Below, piece after piece: positions 26,033 to 35,327 of a stretch of DNA of 64,000 nt (positions are counted from its first letter, which is position 1; every line of letters begins with the position of its first letter). The stretch covers positions 25,598 through 89,597 of the forward strand of contig DATGLV010000027.1 in the NCBI GenBank assembly GCA_035293945.1, given 5' to 3'. Source of the DNA: VAZQ01 sp035293945. Its GTDB lineage: Bacteria > Pseudomonadota > Alphaproteobacteria > Rhizobiales > Xanthobacteraceae. Under the pieces are notes generated by a model. It was not told the DNA's origin. It made no database searches and saw only the letters and a list, made by a program, of their open reading frames with translations. Both the position numbers and the translations under genes were made by a program.

Positions 26033-27028
26033 ATGGGGGTCTGGCCGAGACATTTGGCAGTCGGGTCCGGCATCGCGCTCGCGATGCTCGCGCTCGCGGG
26101 TGAGCTCGACTCCGTTGTGGGGCGCGAATTCCGCGCTGCCGACATCCAGGAGGAGAGCTACCCGACCGTTCAGGCGCTTCTCTACATGGACAAGCTGGTC
26201 GAGGAGCGAACCGGCGGGCGCCACAGCATCCGGGTGTTCCATTCGCGTCAGCTTGGCGAAGAAAGCCAGACCATCGAGCAGACCCGAGTCGGAGCCATCG
26301 ACCTCAACCGAATCAATGTGGCGGCGATCGGCGATGTCGCCCCGGTGCTGAGCGTTCTGGCGCAGCCGTTCCTGTTTCACTCGATGGACCACCTCTATAA
26401 GGTGATCGATGGGCCGATCGGCGATGACATTCTTCGCGCCATCGAGCCCGACGGTTTCATCGGTCTCACCTTCTACGATTCGGGGGCACGCTCGATCTAC
26501 ACCCGCTCCCCGCCGGTGCGCAGCCTCGCCGACATGAGAGGACTTCGCATCCGGGTGCAACAATCCGACGTAATCGTGCGCATGATGAAGGCACTGGGCG
26601 CGGAGCCGGTGGTCCTTCCCTACGGGCAGGTGCTCACCGCGCTCTCGGCCCGCTTGGTCGACGGGGCGGAGAACAACTGGCCATCCTATGTGACCACCGG
26701 CCATTACAAAGTGGCGCACTACTACACGGTGACCGAGCACACGATGGGGCCGGAAGTGCTCGTCATGTCGCGCCGTGCCTGGGATGAGCTATCCGACCCC
26801 GACCGCGCAATCTTTCGCGCCGCCGCCCGCGCATCGAGTGCCTTCATGCGCGCGCAGTGGCAAAGCTGGGAGGAGCGCTCCAGGCAACAGGCCGCCGAAG
26901 GCGGCACCACCATAATCGACAATTTCGACCGCCAATCATTCGAGGACGCGACCCGGCCCCTGCGCGAAGAGCTGCGCGCAGATCCGAAATTCAGGCCGTT
27001 GATCGACCGTATCCTGGCCGTGCAATGA
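26033..27028 (+). CDS. TRAP-type (DctP) periplasmic solute-binding protein, sensor-linked
   Basis: 331 residues with a short hydrophobic export signal (about 8-24). The DctP family signs are clear: ELAEER-like TGGRHSIRVFHSRQLGEESQ, QPFLFHSMDHLYKVIDGPIG, GLRIRVQQSDVIVRMMKALG with the substrate-binding Arg, and the block LVDGAENNWPSYVTTGHYKV. It would bind a carboxylic acid in the periplasm. No TRAP membrane genes (DctQ/DctM) are near. Instead a membrane sensor kinase begins 3 bp after its stop, so it probably presents its ligand to that kinase rather than to a transporter. Confidence 0.88.
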   Translation: MGVWPRHLAVGSGIALAMLALAGELDSVVGREFRAADIQEESYPTVQALLYMDKLVEERTGGRHSIRVFHSRQLGEESQTIEQTRVGAIDLNRINVAAIGDVAPVLSVLAQPFLFHSMDHLYKVIDGPIGDDILRAIEPDGFIGLTFYDSGARSIYTRSPPVRSLADMRGLRIRVQQSDVIVRMMKALGAEPVVLPYGQVLTALSARLVDGAENNWPSYVTTGHYKVAHYYTVTEHTMGPEVLVMSRRAWDELSDPDRAIFRAAARASSAFMRAQWQSWEERSRQQAAEGGTTIIDNFDRQSFEDATRPLREELRADPKFRPLIDRILAVQ

Positions 27029-27031
27029 GCC

Positions 27032-29080
27032 ATGGATCAGCAGCCACCAGCCCACGCATCTCCCGGAACGGTCTCCGCCGCGCGGATTTCCGGCATAGTG
27101 GACCGGTTGCGGGTGCTGCCGATCCGCTGGCGTATTCTTTCGATCGCCACGCTCAATATGCTGGTCGCGATCGTCTTCATCGCTATCGTCTGGAACGGCG
27201 CACAGGTGCTGGCGACCGCGCGCAACAGCTTGCAGGCGAGCCGCGAGGCGGACCGACAGCTCACCGTGCTGGAGACTGAGGCCGGGCGCCTGCAGAGCCT
27301 CATTCATCGCTATTTTACCCAGCCGAATGCCGATTTGCTGCAGGAGATAACGGCACTGCGTAACGCCTTGCTGGCTACGCTGCAGAACCCGGCATTCACT
27401 GATCCGAACTTCTCCGCCTCGACCGCCGACGTGGTGCAGGCAACCGAGCGCTTCCTCGCCGGCTTCGACCAGCTGCGCGCACTGCAGAGCGGCATCATGG
27501 AGACCTATGAGAATCAGGTGCTGGCGCCGGCGCGGGAAATGTCCGGCCTTTACGCCATTATCGAGGACGCCACCAACGACCGCAGCGCGCTGGTGTGGCC
27601 GGCGCTGAGCAAGTCGCGCGAATCCTTCTCCGAGACTCTGGTTCAAACCGACGTGTTCTATCTCCAGCATGGCAGCGACACCGCCGACGAGGTCATCCGC
27701 AACCTGGAGCGCATCGAGAGCACGGTGCCGGTCATGCTCGACCTTGCCGACAGCGAGTTGCAGCGCGGAGCGTTGCGCGCGATCGCGACCAATGCGGCTT
27801 CGTGGCGGATGGGGATCGCGGAGCTGAAGAAGAGCTTCGCCATCCGGGCGCAGCTTTTGAGCGATGCGATCGACGGCAATCAGGCCGCCATGGCCGATGT
27901 GGTCGAGCGCCTGTCGATCGGCATGCGCGAACGCGAGCGCCTCGCCTACAACCGCTTCGCCCGCACGCTCGATGATCTTTTTGCGGGCCTTGCCATCGCG
28001 GTTGCGCTGTCGGTGCTGGTCTCCATCCTGATCGGCATTGCCATCGCGGGCAGCATCGTGCGTCCCTTGCGCGGCCTCATGAGCGCGATGGACGCAATCG
28101 TCTCGGGGCATTATGGGCAACGGGTCGACGATTTGGACGCCCAGGACGAGATCGGGGAAATGGCCCGCGCGGTCGAGGTGTTCCGCGCCAACGCAATTGC
28201 CAAGCGACAGGCCGAGCTCGACCTCAAGGCCTCCAAGGAGAACGCCGAAGACGCCCTGCGCGATCTGCAGGAAGCGCAGCGCAGCTTGATCGAGGCGGAA
28301 AAATTCGCGGCACTCGGCGGCCTGGTCGCGGGCGTCGCCCACGAGGTCAACAATCCGGTCGGTATCAGCCTCACCGTGGCATCGAGCTTCGCACGGCGTT
28401 GTACCCAGTTCGCCGACGAGATCCGCGACGGCGCGGTGCGCCGCTCCAAGCTCGAGGAGTTCATCGCCGGAGGCCAGGAGGCCGCCAAGCAGCTCCTCAG
28501 CAATCTCACGCGCGCCGCCGACCTGATCCAATCGTTCAAGCAGGTCGCCGTCGACCGCAGTGATGCGGAGCGACGAGTGTTCAATCTCAAGGAGGCGACC
28601 GAGCAGATCATGGTGAGCCTGCGGCCCGCCCTGAAGCACTCCCTGGTCTGCCTCGCGATCGAAGTGCCGGAGGAGATCTCGCTCAAGAGCTATCCGGGCC
28701 CTTACGGTCAAGTGCTGACCAATCTTGTGCTCAACGCCCTCACCCACGCGTTTCCCGACAAGCGGGCCGGCGCACTCAGGCTGACGGCCCGCAAGCTCGG
28801 GACCGAGGAGGTCGAGATCGAGTTTGCCGATGACGGCGTCGGCATGAGCGAGGATGTGCAGCGGCGCGCTTTCGAGCCGTTCTTCACCACCCGCCGCAAC
28901 CGCGGCGGCACCGGGCTCGGCCTGCACATCGTCTACAACCTGGTGACGCTCCGGCTGGGCGGATCGCTGCGGCTCGAATCGCACCCCGGGCACGGCTCCG
29001 TCTTCCGCATCCGCTTGCCGCTCGCCGCCCCCAAGGAAGAGCGCCTTGATACCTCGCTGACCCTCGCGGAGATGGAATGA
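27032..29080 (+). CDS. Membrane sensor histidine kinase with large helical periplasmic domain
   Basis: 682 residues. Membrane segments lie at about 34-55 and 317-341, enclosing about 260 residues of predicted helix-rich periplasmic sensor. HAMP follows (about 341-395), then a coiled linker and a kinase core with H437 in GLVAGVAHEVNNPVG, the form typical of HPK4-like kinases. The ATPase domain shows NLVLNALTHAF, DDGVGM and GGTGLGLHIV. It is 3 bp after the binding-protein gene and overlaps the next gene by 4 bp. The periplasmic domain is the likely docking site for the DctP-like protein, similar in concept to TorT-TorS or TctC-TctE pairs. Confidence 0.92.
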   Translation: MDQQPPAHASPGTVSAARISGIVDRLRVLPIRWRILSIATLNMLVAIVFIAIVWNGAQVLATARNSLQASREADRQLTVLETEAGRLQSLIHRYFTQPNADLLQEITALRNALLATLQNPAFTDPNFSASTADVVQATERFLAGFDQLRALQSGIMETYENQVLAPAREMSGLYAIIEDATNDRSALVWPALSKSRESFSETLVQTDVFYLQHGSDTADEVIRNLERIESTVPVMLDLADSELQRGALRAIATNAASWRMGIAELKKSFAIRAQLLSDAIDGNQAAMADVVERLSIGMRERERLAYNRFARTLDDLFAGLAIAVALSVLVSILIGIAIAGSIVRPLRGLMSAMDAIVSGHYGQRVDDLDAQDEIGEMARAVEVFRANAIAKRQAELDLKASKENAEDALRDLQEAQRSLIEAEKFAALGGLVAGVAHEVNNPVGISLTVASSFARRCTQFADEIRDGAVRRSKLEEFIAGGQEAAKQLLSNLTRAADLIQSFKQVAVDRSDAERRVFNLKEATEQIMVSLRPALKHSLVCLAIEVPEEISLKSYPGPYGQVLTNLVLNALTHAFPDKRAGALRLTARKLGTEEVEIEFADDGVGMSEDVQRRAFEPFFTTRRNRGGTGLGLHIVYNLVTLRLGGSLRLESHPGHGSVFRIRLPLAAPKEERLDTSLTLAEME

Positions 29081-30831
29081 GCGACGAGCCTGACATCGTG
29101 CGGGTGATCGAGGACGCCGACGCGGCCTCCGTCGAGGAGGCGCTCCCGGCCTGGAAGGTCGCCGTCATCGACGACGATCCGGCCGTGCACGAGGGTACGC
29201 GCTTCGCGCTCTACGACTACAGCCTGCAGGGACAGGGCATCGAGATCCTTTCCGCCTATTCGGGCGAGGAGGGCCGCACGCTCATGCGCACGGTTCCGGA
29301 CATCGCCGTCATCCTGCTCGATGTGGTGATGGAGAGCGACGATGCCGGCCTCGCCCTCGTGGACTATATCCGCACGCAACTCAAGAACGAGGCGGTGCGC
29401 ATCATCCTGCGCACCGGGCAACCCGGCCAAGCGCCCGAGCGGCAGGTGATCGTCGATTACGACATCAACGACTACAAGGCGAAGACGGAGCTGACCGCCG
29501 ACAAGCTCTTCACCTCGCTCACCACCGCCCTGCGCAGCTATCAGCAGATCCAGCGCATGGTCGAGACGCGTCGCGGCCTGGAGATGATCATCGACGGTGC
29601 CTCGACGCTCTACGACTTCAAGTCGATGCAGCGTTTGGCGGAGGGCGTGCTGACACAGATCGCTTCGCTCATCAACGTCGAGTGCGGCGGCATATTGGTG
29701 CTGCGCGATTCCGGCGGTGGGCAGGAAAAATTCTCGGTTCTCGCCGGCTCCGGCTGCTACCGCCGCTTTGCCGGCGCCGTCTCGGCCGCGGCGCTGGATG
29801 CCATGCTGGAACAGGCGGTGCGCAGCGCCTTCGCGCGCCGCACGCATCAATTCCTTCCCAAGCTGTCGGTCTTGTATATCCACACGTCGAGCCAGCGCGA
29901 GATCGTGGTGGTGCTGGAAACGGCGCGGCCGATGTCCGCGACCGACCGGGCCCTGGTGGAAGTGTTCTGCAGCCGCCTTTCCGTCGCCTTCGACAACGTC
30001 ATTCTCTACGACCAGCTGCACGAGGCGAACATCCGTCTGGAGGAGCGGGTGCGCGAGCGCACCCACGAGCTCATGACCGTCAATCGACGCCTCGCCTCCC
30101 AGTGGTCACACCTGCGCCGCTCGAACCAGTTCAAGAACGAGATCCTCGGCACGGTCGCCCACGACCTGCGCAACCCGCTCGGCGTCATCCTCGGACGCTC
30201 CGAGCTGATGAAGGAGCTGATGTCGGCCGAGCCTGTTGCGATCGACAAGATCCGAGACCAGCTCGGCCACATCCGGGCGTCCGCCAGCCAGATGACTGAG
30301 CTCGTCAACGACCTGATCTCGGACGCAATGATGGACGCGCACAACATCGCCATCCGGCACGAGCAGGTCGACCTCGCCGCCATGCTCGGCGACATTGTCG
30401 CCGCCAATCGGGCGCTTGCCGAAAAGAAGCGCCAGACGATCAATCTGGTGGCGCCGCCGCACCAGCTATGGGCCTGTGATCCGGAACGGCTGCGTGAAGC
30501 CGTCGACAATCTGGTCAGCAATGCGATCAAGTACAGCCCGGTCGGCGGCAATATCGAGCTCGCGATGCGGCTCGCTGACGGCGACCTGTTGATCTCCGTC
30601 GCCGACGAAGGCCCTGGGCTTTCCCCCGACGATGTGTCACGCCTGTTCGGCCGCTTTCAGCGTCTCTCCGCTCGTCCGACCGGCGGCGAAAGCTCGACCG
30701 GATTAGGGCTTTCCATCGTCAAGCGCATCGTCGAGCTGCACGGCGGTGGCGTCAGCGCGCAAAGCCCCGGTCCCGGCCGCGGCACGACCTTCACGATCCG
30801 CCTCACCGCTGCCGCAGGTGCGGAACGATGA
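29077..30831 (+). CDS. Cytoplasmic hybrid: receiver - DUF3369 - histidine kinase
   Basis: 584 residues. The receiver (about 26-150) has the phosphoacceptor D82 in VILLDVVMESDDAG. A DUF3369 region, GAF-like, covers about 160-315 and begins with the ETRRGLEMIIDGASTLYDFK stretch. A coiled linker leads to a HisKA domain with H362 in GTVAHDLRNPLGV, then HATPase with DNLVSNAIKYSP and STGLGLSIVKR. There is no membrane segment. The start overlaps the upstream kinase gene and the end overlaps the next regulator gene by 4 bp each (ATGA), so translation is coupled. The order suggests a relay: membrane kinase to this receiver, then this kinase to the OmpR-type regulator. Confidence 0.92.
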   Translation: MSDEPDIVRVIEDADAASVEEALPAWKVAVIDDDPAVHEGTRFALYDYSLQGQGIEILSAYSGEEGRTLMRTVPDIAVILLDVVMESDDAGLALVDYIRTQLKNEAVRIILRTGQPGQAPERQVIVDYDINDYKAKTELTADKLFTSLTTALRSYQQIQRMVETRRGLEMIIDGASTLYDFKSMQRLAEGVLTQIASLINVECGGILVLRDSGGGQEKFSVLAGSGCYRRFAGAVSAAALDAMLEQAVRSAFARRTHQFLPKLSVLYIHTSSQREIVVVLETARPMSATDRALVEVFCSRLSVAFDNVILYDQLHEANIRLEERVRERTHELMTVNRRLASQWSHLRRSNQFKNEILGTVAHDLRNPLGVILGRSELMKELMSAEPVAIDKIRDQLGHIRASASQMTELVNDLISDAMMDAHNIAIRHEQVDLAAMLGDIVAANRALAEKKRQTINLVAPPHQLWACDPERLREAVDNLVSNAIKYSPVGGNIELAMRLADGDLLISVADEGPGLSPDDVSRLFGRFQRLSARPTGGESSTGLGLSIVKRIVELHGGGVSAQSPGPGRGTTFTIRLTAAAGAER

Positions 30832-31553
30832 GCGAGCGCCAGCACATCATGGTGGTCGACGACGAGGCGCCAGCGCGCGAGATGGTCGCTGACTATCTGC
30901 GCCTGCACGGCTTCGCGGTGACGGGTTGCGATGGCGGCGCCAGCCTTCGCCGGGCGCTGGCCCGGGAGAAAGCCGATCTGATCGTGCTCGATCTCAACAT
31001 GCCGGAGGAGGATGGGCTCGCAATCATTCGCAGCCTCAAGCAGCAAAGCACGGTGCCCATCATCATGCTGACCGCGACCGCCGGCGCGATCGACCGCATT
31101 GTCGGCCTTGAGCTCGGCGCCGATGATTATCTCGCCAAGCCCTGCGAGCTGCGCGAGCTGCTGGCCCGCGTGCGCTCCGTGCTGCGGCGGAGCGCACAGG
31201 CCGGCAATCCCGAAAGAACGGCGCCGCCCAGCGCCCTGGTCCGCTTCGGAACCAAATGGCTCGACTTGAACGCCCAGATCCTGCGCGACGACCTCGGCAA
31301 CGAATTTCCTCTGGCGGGTTCCGAGTTCGCGCTGCTCAAAGTCTTTGCCGAGAATCCCAAAAGGGTGCTCTCGCGCGAGCAACTGCTCGATCTTGCCGAA
31401 GCGCGCGACCGGGAAGCCTTCGATCGCGCGATCGACGTGCGCATCACGCGGCTGCGCCGCAAGATTGAGCCGGACCCGACCCACCCGTCGGTCATCCGGA
31501 CGGTGCGCGGCGCCGGCTATTTGTTTTCGCCCGGTGGCAGCGAGGCAGCCTGA
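30828..31553 (+). CDS. OmpR-family response regulator, output of the four-gene relay
   Basis: 241 residues. The receiver (about 6-120) has D11 and D12, phosphoacceptor D55 (VLDLNMPEEDG), a Thr in IIMLTA and the Lys of LAKPCELRE. The linker is about 25 residues, then a winged helix (about 140-235) ends in IRTVRGAGYLFSPGG. The start ATG overlaps the stop of the hybrid kinase gene. Its target genes are unknown. The GGDEF-EAL gene begins 180 bp downstream on the same strand and may be part of the response, but a separate promoter is suggested there. Confidence 0.93.
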   Translation: MSERQHIMVVDDEAPAREMVADYLRLHGFAVTGCDGGASLRRALAREKADLIVLDLNMPEEDGLAIIRSLKQQSTVPIIMLTATAGAIDRIVGLELGADDYLAKPCELRELLARVRSVLRRSAQAGNPERTAPPSALVRFGTKWLDLNAQILRDDLGNEFPLAGSEFALLKVFAENPKRVLSREQLLDLAEARDREAFDRAIDVRITRLRRKIEPDPTHPSVIRTVRGAGYLFSPGGSEAA

Positions 31554-31618
31554 GGCTCGGTCGGCCGGTGGCGCGGCTCGACCGTTAGGACATCCTCAAC
31601 CAAGATTCGTTGCGACCG

Positions 31619-31633
31619 TTAAGCTCCAATTAA
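31619..31633. promoter_or_regulatory. CtrA-type binding site (TTAA-N7-TTAA)
   Basis: The sequence TTAAGCTCCAATTAA fits the full CtrA consensus of alphaproteobacteria, TTAA-N7-TTAA. It lies about 100 bp before the GGDEF-EAL gene in a 180-bp intergenic gap. CtrA links motility and cell-cycle genes to c-di-GMP in this class, which fits the target. One match of 8 fixed bases can arise by chance, so it is a candidate only. Confidence 0.45.
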
Positions 31634-31733
31634 ATTTACGCGCCGATTCCCGCCGCCTATTCGGACAGCGGAACCCATCCGCAATTTTCACCATCTAGTC
31701 CAAGGGGGAGGCGGGCGCGCGGCATCCTCGCGC

Positions 31734-34274
31734 ATGATTCCTAGACGCATGATTCTCATTTCCAGCATTCGGGCGCGACTCCTGGGACTTGCTCTCGCGG
31801 CGGTCCTTCCGCTTGCCGCCCTGATGGCGGGCGCGCTGTGGATTCAGTGGCAGAACGATCGGAGGGCCGCCGCCGATCACGCGATCAATGAGGCGCGCGT
31901 GCTGGCCGCGCAGGTCGATGATCACATCGCCGCATTCGAGAATTTGTTGTCCGTGCTCAGTCAATCGGTCTCCTATGATCCGGCTCACTTTCGCGAGAAC
32001 GATGACCTGCTGCTGAAGGTGCGGCGGGAGATACTATCGAATCTGGACTCGCATATCCTGCTGTTCGACCTCGATGGCAACAATATCGGATCTTCGCAAG
32101 CGCCCGGATATCCGCGCCCGAATGCGCATGATCGCCGCTATTTCCGCGAGGCGCTGGCGGACCACGGCCCGGCGGTCGGTGAGCCGATCCGAGCGCGGAG
32201 CGGGCGCTGGATTTTAAATGTGGCGCTGCCCATCAAGGACACCACCGGCAAGATTCGCGCGGTGATCACCGCCGGCCCGGTGCTCGATCACTTCCAGCAG
32301 GCGCTGAAGTTGCGCGACCTGCCGCCGCGCAGCGTCGTGACCATTACCAGCGCCGACGGGGTGGTCCTCGGCGGCACCGGACAAGAACGGCGGCTGATCG
32401 GGCAGCACGTCGATTGGGCGCATCTTTCGCGCCGCATGGCCGCCCAGGAAGGAAGCGACGTCTCCAACTGGCACAGGCTTGATAATTTGCAGCGCGTCAA
32501 CGGCTTTGCCATGGCACATCGTGTTCCTTGGCTGGTGACGGTCGGGGTGCCGACGGAAATCGCCTTTGCGACGCTGGCCAACCGCTTGCAATGGGGTGCG
32601 CTCGCTGTCGGCGGCACGCTCGCGATCGCTTTCGCGATCGCCTGGCTTCTTTCAGGACGCATCGTGCGGCCTTTGCGCGAGCTCGGCCGGGATGCCAAGG
32701 CCTTGGCTGGCGGAAATTTCGCCCACCGCAGTGCCGTCAACTGCACCGATGAAGTCGGAGCGCTGGCGGAGAGCTTCAATCAAATGGCGCAGGCGCTGGA
32801 AATCCGTCGCACCAAAGCGCAGACGGCTGAAGAGCAGCTGCGCCGCCTCGCCCACTACGACCAATTGACCGGTCTGCCCAATCGCATCCTGCTGCAACAG
32901 GAATTGAGCCGGGTGCTGACCCACCAGGGCAGTCCGGTGTCCACCTCGATCGTTCTGTTCGATCTCGATGAATTCAAGGACGTCAATGATACGCTCGGCC
33001 ACTCCGTCGGCGACCAGTTGCTGATGGAGGTAGGCCGGCGACTGATGCAAGTCGTCGAGCAACGCAATCCAGCCGGTTTGGCGAGCCGACTCGGCGGCGA
33101 CGAGTTCGTGGTGTTGCTGCCGAATGTCGGCGACCCGATCCGCATCAAGGAAATGGTTGACTTGATGCTGAAGCGGTTGAACGAGCCGTTCCTGATCAAC
33201 GACCAGCTGGTGCATCCGGGTGCGAGCGCCGGCGTTGCCATCGCGCCCCAGGACGGGACCCATGTCGAGGAGCTGATTGCCAGCGCGGACCTCGCTCTTT
33301 ACCAGGCCAAATCCGAGGGCGGCCGCCTCATGCGCTTCTTCATGCCGGTGATGCGCGCGCAGGCGCAGGCGCGGCGCTCGCTCGGCCTCGAGCTCAGGCG
33401 AGCCTTCACCAACAGCGAGTTCGAGATCTATTTCCAGCCGCAGATTCGCCTCGCCGACGAGGCCATAGTGGGTGCCGAGGCCCTGTTGCGCTGGCGCCAT
33501 CCGCAGCGCGGCGTGCTGTCGCCGGCCGCCTTCATCGATACGCTGGCAGCAAGCGCGATCGCTTCCGACGTCGGACGCTGGACGATTCGGCGGGTCTGCG
33601 AGCAGGTCGCCGCTTGGCGGCGGGACGGCCTGCCGCTGGCGCGTGTGGGCGTCAATCTGTTTCCCTCACAGGCCTACGACGAGGTCTTGCTGCACGATGT
33701 CATGGAGGCTCTGCGCGACTTCGCGCTGCCGGCGGATGTGCTCGAGCTTGAGATCACAGAGAACATCGCGCTCAACCGCGAAGATTCCACGATCCTGCAG
33801 CGCCTGCACGCGGCCGGCGTCAAGCTTGCCTTCGACGATTTCGGCACCGGCTATGCGTCGCTGAGCTACCTCACGCAGCTGCCGCTCGCGCGCATCAAGA
33901 TCGACCGCAGCTTCGTCGCCAACATAACCTCCGACCCACACGACGCCGCCATCGTCCGCTCGCTCATCGCGATGGCACACAATCTCAATCTGGAGGTAAT
34001 TGCCGAAGGCGTCGAAACGCGCCAGCAGGCGGCCTTTCTGCTGCACGAGCGCTGTGAAGAGGCGCAGGGCTTCCTCTTCGCCAAACCGCTGCCGGCGGCG
34101 GAATTCACCGCCTATTTGCGGACCCAGCCAATAGCCTCCCGCATCGACGACGATCTTCCCGCGGCCGAGAGGCGCCTTCATTCGATGCCCGTAGCGCCGA
34201 GCCGGCTGGTCGGCGAAGAAATCGCTCTGCGTAGCAACACCCGGAGCGCCGGCCGCTGCCGGGAGCGGTTTTGA
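31734..34274 (+). CDS. Membrane GGDEF-EAL protein (c-di-GMP cyclase/phosphodiesterase)
   Basis: 846 residues. Membrane segments are at about 15-37 and 286-308, enclosing a dCACHE-like periplasmic sensor (about 40-280). HAMP follows (308-360), then GGDEF (about 368-535) with intact GGDEF at 454-458, then EAL (about 548-800) with E582-A583-L584 in GAEALLRW. The EAL domain also keeps LEITENIAL, DDFGTGYASL and KIDRSF, so phosphodiesterase activity is expected. There is no RxxD inhibition site right before GGDEF, so feedback control of cyclase activity is not obvious. The start may be 31734 or the ATG five codons later. The C-terminal 45 residues are unstructured. Confidence 0.93.
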   Translation: MIPRRMILISSIRARLLGLALAAVLPLAALMAGALWIQWQNDRRAAADHAINEARVLAAQVDDHIAAFENLLSVLSQSVSYDPAHFRENDDLLLKVRREILSNLDSHILLFDLDGNNIGSSQAPGYPRPNAHDRRYFREALADHGPAVGEPIRARSGRWILNVALPIKDTTGKIRAVITAGPVLDHFQQALKLRDLPPRSVVTITSADGVVLGGTGQERRLIGQHVDWAHLSRRMAAQEGSDVSNWHRLDNLQRVNGFAMAHRVPWLVTVGVPTEIAFATLANRLQWGALAVGGTLAIAFAIAWLLSGRIVRPLRELGRDAKALAGGNFAHRSAVNCTDEVGALAESFNQMAQALEIRRTKAQTAEEQLRRLAHYDQLTGLPNRILLQQELSRVLTHQGSPVSTSIVLFDLDEFKDVNDTLGHSVGDQLLMEVGRRLMQVVEQRNPAGLASRLGGDEFVVLLPNVGDPIRIKEMVDLMLKRLNEPFLINDQLVHPGASAGVAIAPQDGTHVEELIASADLALYQAKSEGGRLMRFFMPVMRAQAQARRSLGLELRRAFTNSEFEIYFQPQIRLADEAIVGAEALLRWRHPQRGVLSPAAFIDTLAASAIASDVGRWTIRRVCEQVAAWRRDGLPLARVGVNLFPSQAYDEVLLHDVMEALRDFALPADVLELEITENIALNREDSTILQRLHAAGVKLAFDDFGTGYASLSYLTQLPLARIKIDRSFVANITSDPHDAAIVRSLIAMAHNLNLEVIAEGVETRQQAAFLLHERCEEAQGFLFAKPLPAAEFTAYLRTQPIASRIDDDLPAAERRLHSMPVAPSRLVGEEIALRSNTRSAGRCRERF

Positions 34275-34367
34275 TTCGTCATGATGTACAGAACCCTTAC
34301 AGGGAGGTTAATTGCTACCTTCGACAATTAAATATTTCGCAGGGGATTGAGCCCTAGCCTCCGGGCC

Positions 34368-34679
34368 ATGAGCCAAGCCTCGAGCCCGACCGGCGCCTCG
34401 CTATGGCGGCAGGACGTAAATTGGTACGTCCAGCAGCAGAGCTGGACACGTCCGTTTTATCGGGCAGACCAGAGCTGGAACCAGAAGCTACAGGCGAGCA
34501 ATCTCACCGCGCCCCCGCCTTCCGGTCAAACCGGCAGCCCCAACCTCGCCGAACAGAAGCTCGCCAATTTGATTGATCCGCAGACCGAGCAAGGCCTGAT
34601 CGACTCGTTCCAGTCGACCTCGATCACCGTTGCGTCGGGCCAGGTGACGAGCGGTTATCTGCTCAATATGCTTGCCTAA
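34368..34679 (+). CDS. Hypothetical small protein
   Basis: 103 residues from the ATG at 34368. It is rich in Gln, Trp, Ser and Thr (QDVNWYVQQQSWTRPFYRAD), with a C-terminal stretch LIDSFQSTSITVASGQVTSG. No signal peptide or membrane segment. It follows the GGDEF-EAL gene by 93 bp on the same strand, in a less GC-rich leader with GTTAATTGC and CAATTAAATATT. I do not recognise the family. The clean reading frame and Trp content argue for a real protein. Confidence 0.6.
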   Translation: MSQASSPTGASLWRQDVNWYVQQQSWTRPFYRADQSWNQKLQASNLTAPPPSGQTGSPNLAEQKLANLIDPQTEQGLIDSFQSTSITVASGQVTSGYLLNMLA

Positions 34680-34727
34680 AGGGCTATTCCCGCATCCGGC
34701 CGCGATCCCGCCCGGACGACCGCGTCA

Positions 34728-35027
34728 TCAAGAGTTTTGCGGCTTGCCGGGCCTTGCTGGCTGCCTCAGAGCGGATTGATCTTCCGCTGCGTCATCATCC
34801 GGCTCGCCACGATCGGCGGAACACAGCCGTTCGGCGGAGCCAGGTATGTGCGTATCCGGATCTTGCTCGCGCGCACTCATCTGCTCGTTTCGCTCCGCCT
34901 GCTCAGCCAGCCGGGTCCATGCTTCGGCCAGGGCCAGAATAGTGGCTCGTTGCTGTGGATCGGCGAAGAAGCTCGTAATGGCCACGCATTCACACGCGTT
35001 GCGCCGATAACGATCAGCCGACGACAT
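34728..35027 (-). CDS. Small conserved protein of the 'YRRNAxEC' type
   Basis: 99 residues, with AGGAGGGG 9 bp before the ATG. The N-terminal half (SADRYRRNACECV ... PQQRATILALAEAWTRLAEQ) matches a short helical family I recognise as very common in Bradyrhizobium-type genomes, annotated only as hypothetical. The C-terminal 45 residues are charged and disordered. Cytoplasmic, function unknown. It is divergent from the MBL-fold gene across 300 bp, which contains no other gene. Confidence 0.75.
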   Translation of the reverse strand: MSSADRYRRNACECVAITSFFADPQQRATILALAEAWTRLAEQAERNEQMSAREQDPDTHIPGSAERLCSADRGEPDDDAAEDQSALRQPARPGKPQNS

Positions 35028-35327
35028 CCGATGGAACCCCTCCTATTGAACGCCCCTTCGTCCGCAATTTGTGGCCCAAATGCCCCCTTGGGCCTCGTAC
35101 GACACCCACACAATGTCCCGAGCGCCGATCTGTTCCGTAAGGATGGCCAGCGGCAAGCAAAGGCTCTCGCTCTGTGCTTAACGCGACACCCGGGAGGTAT
35201 GGAGTAGCCGTATTGGGGGATTTGAGCACGGCCAAAACGGGATTAGGGTGGCGAGGGGCGGGTCGCGATCGGCATGCCCGGCATACCGAGCTTGATCGGC
35301 CGGACAATCGGCGGCCAGCAGGAAAAC

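Noticed and set aside
26936..28993. 685-codon reverse ORF over the sensor kinase gene
   Set aside because: Antisense shadow of a well-supported kinase; no ribosome site or domain.
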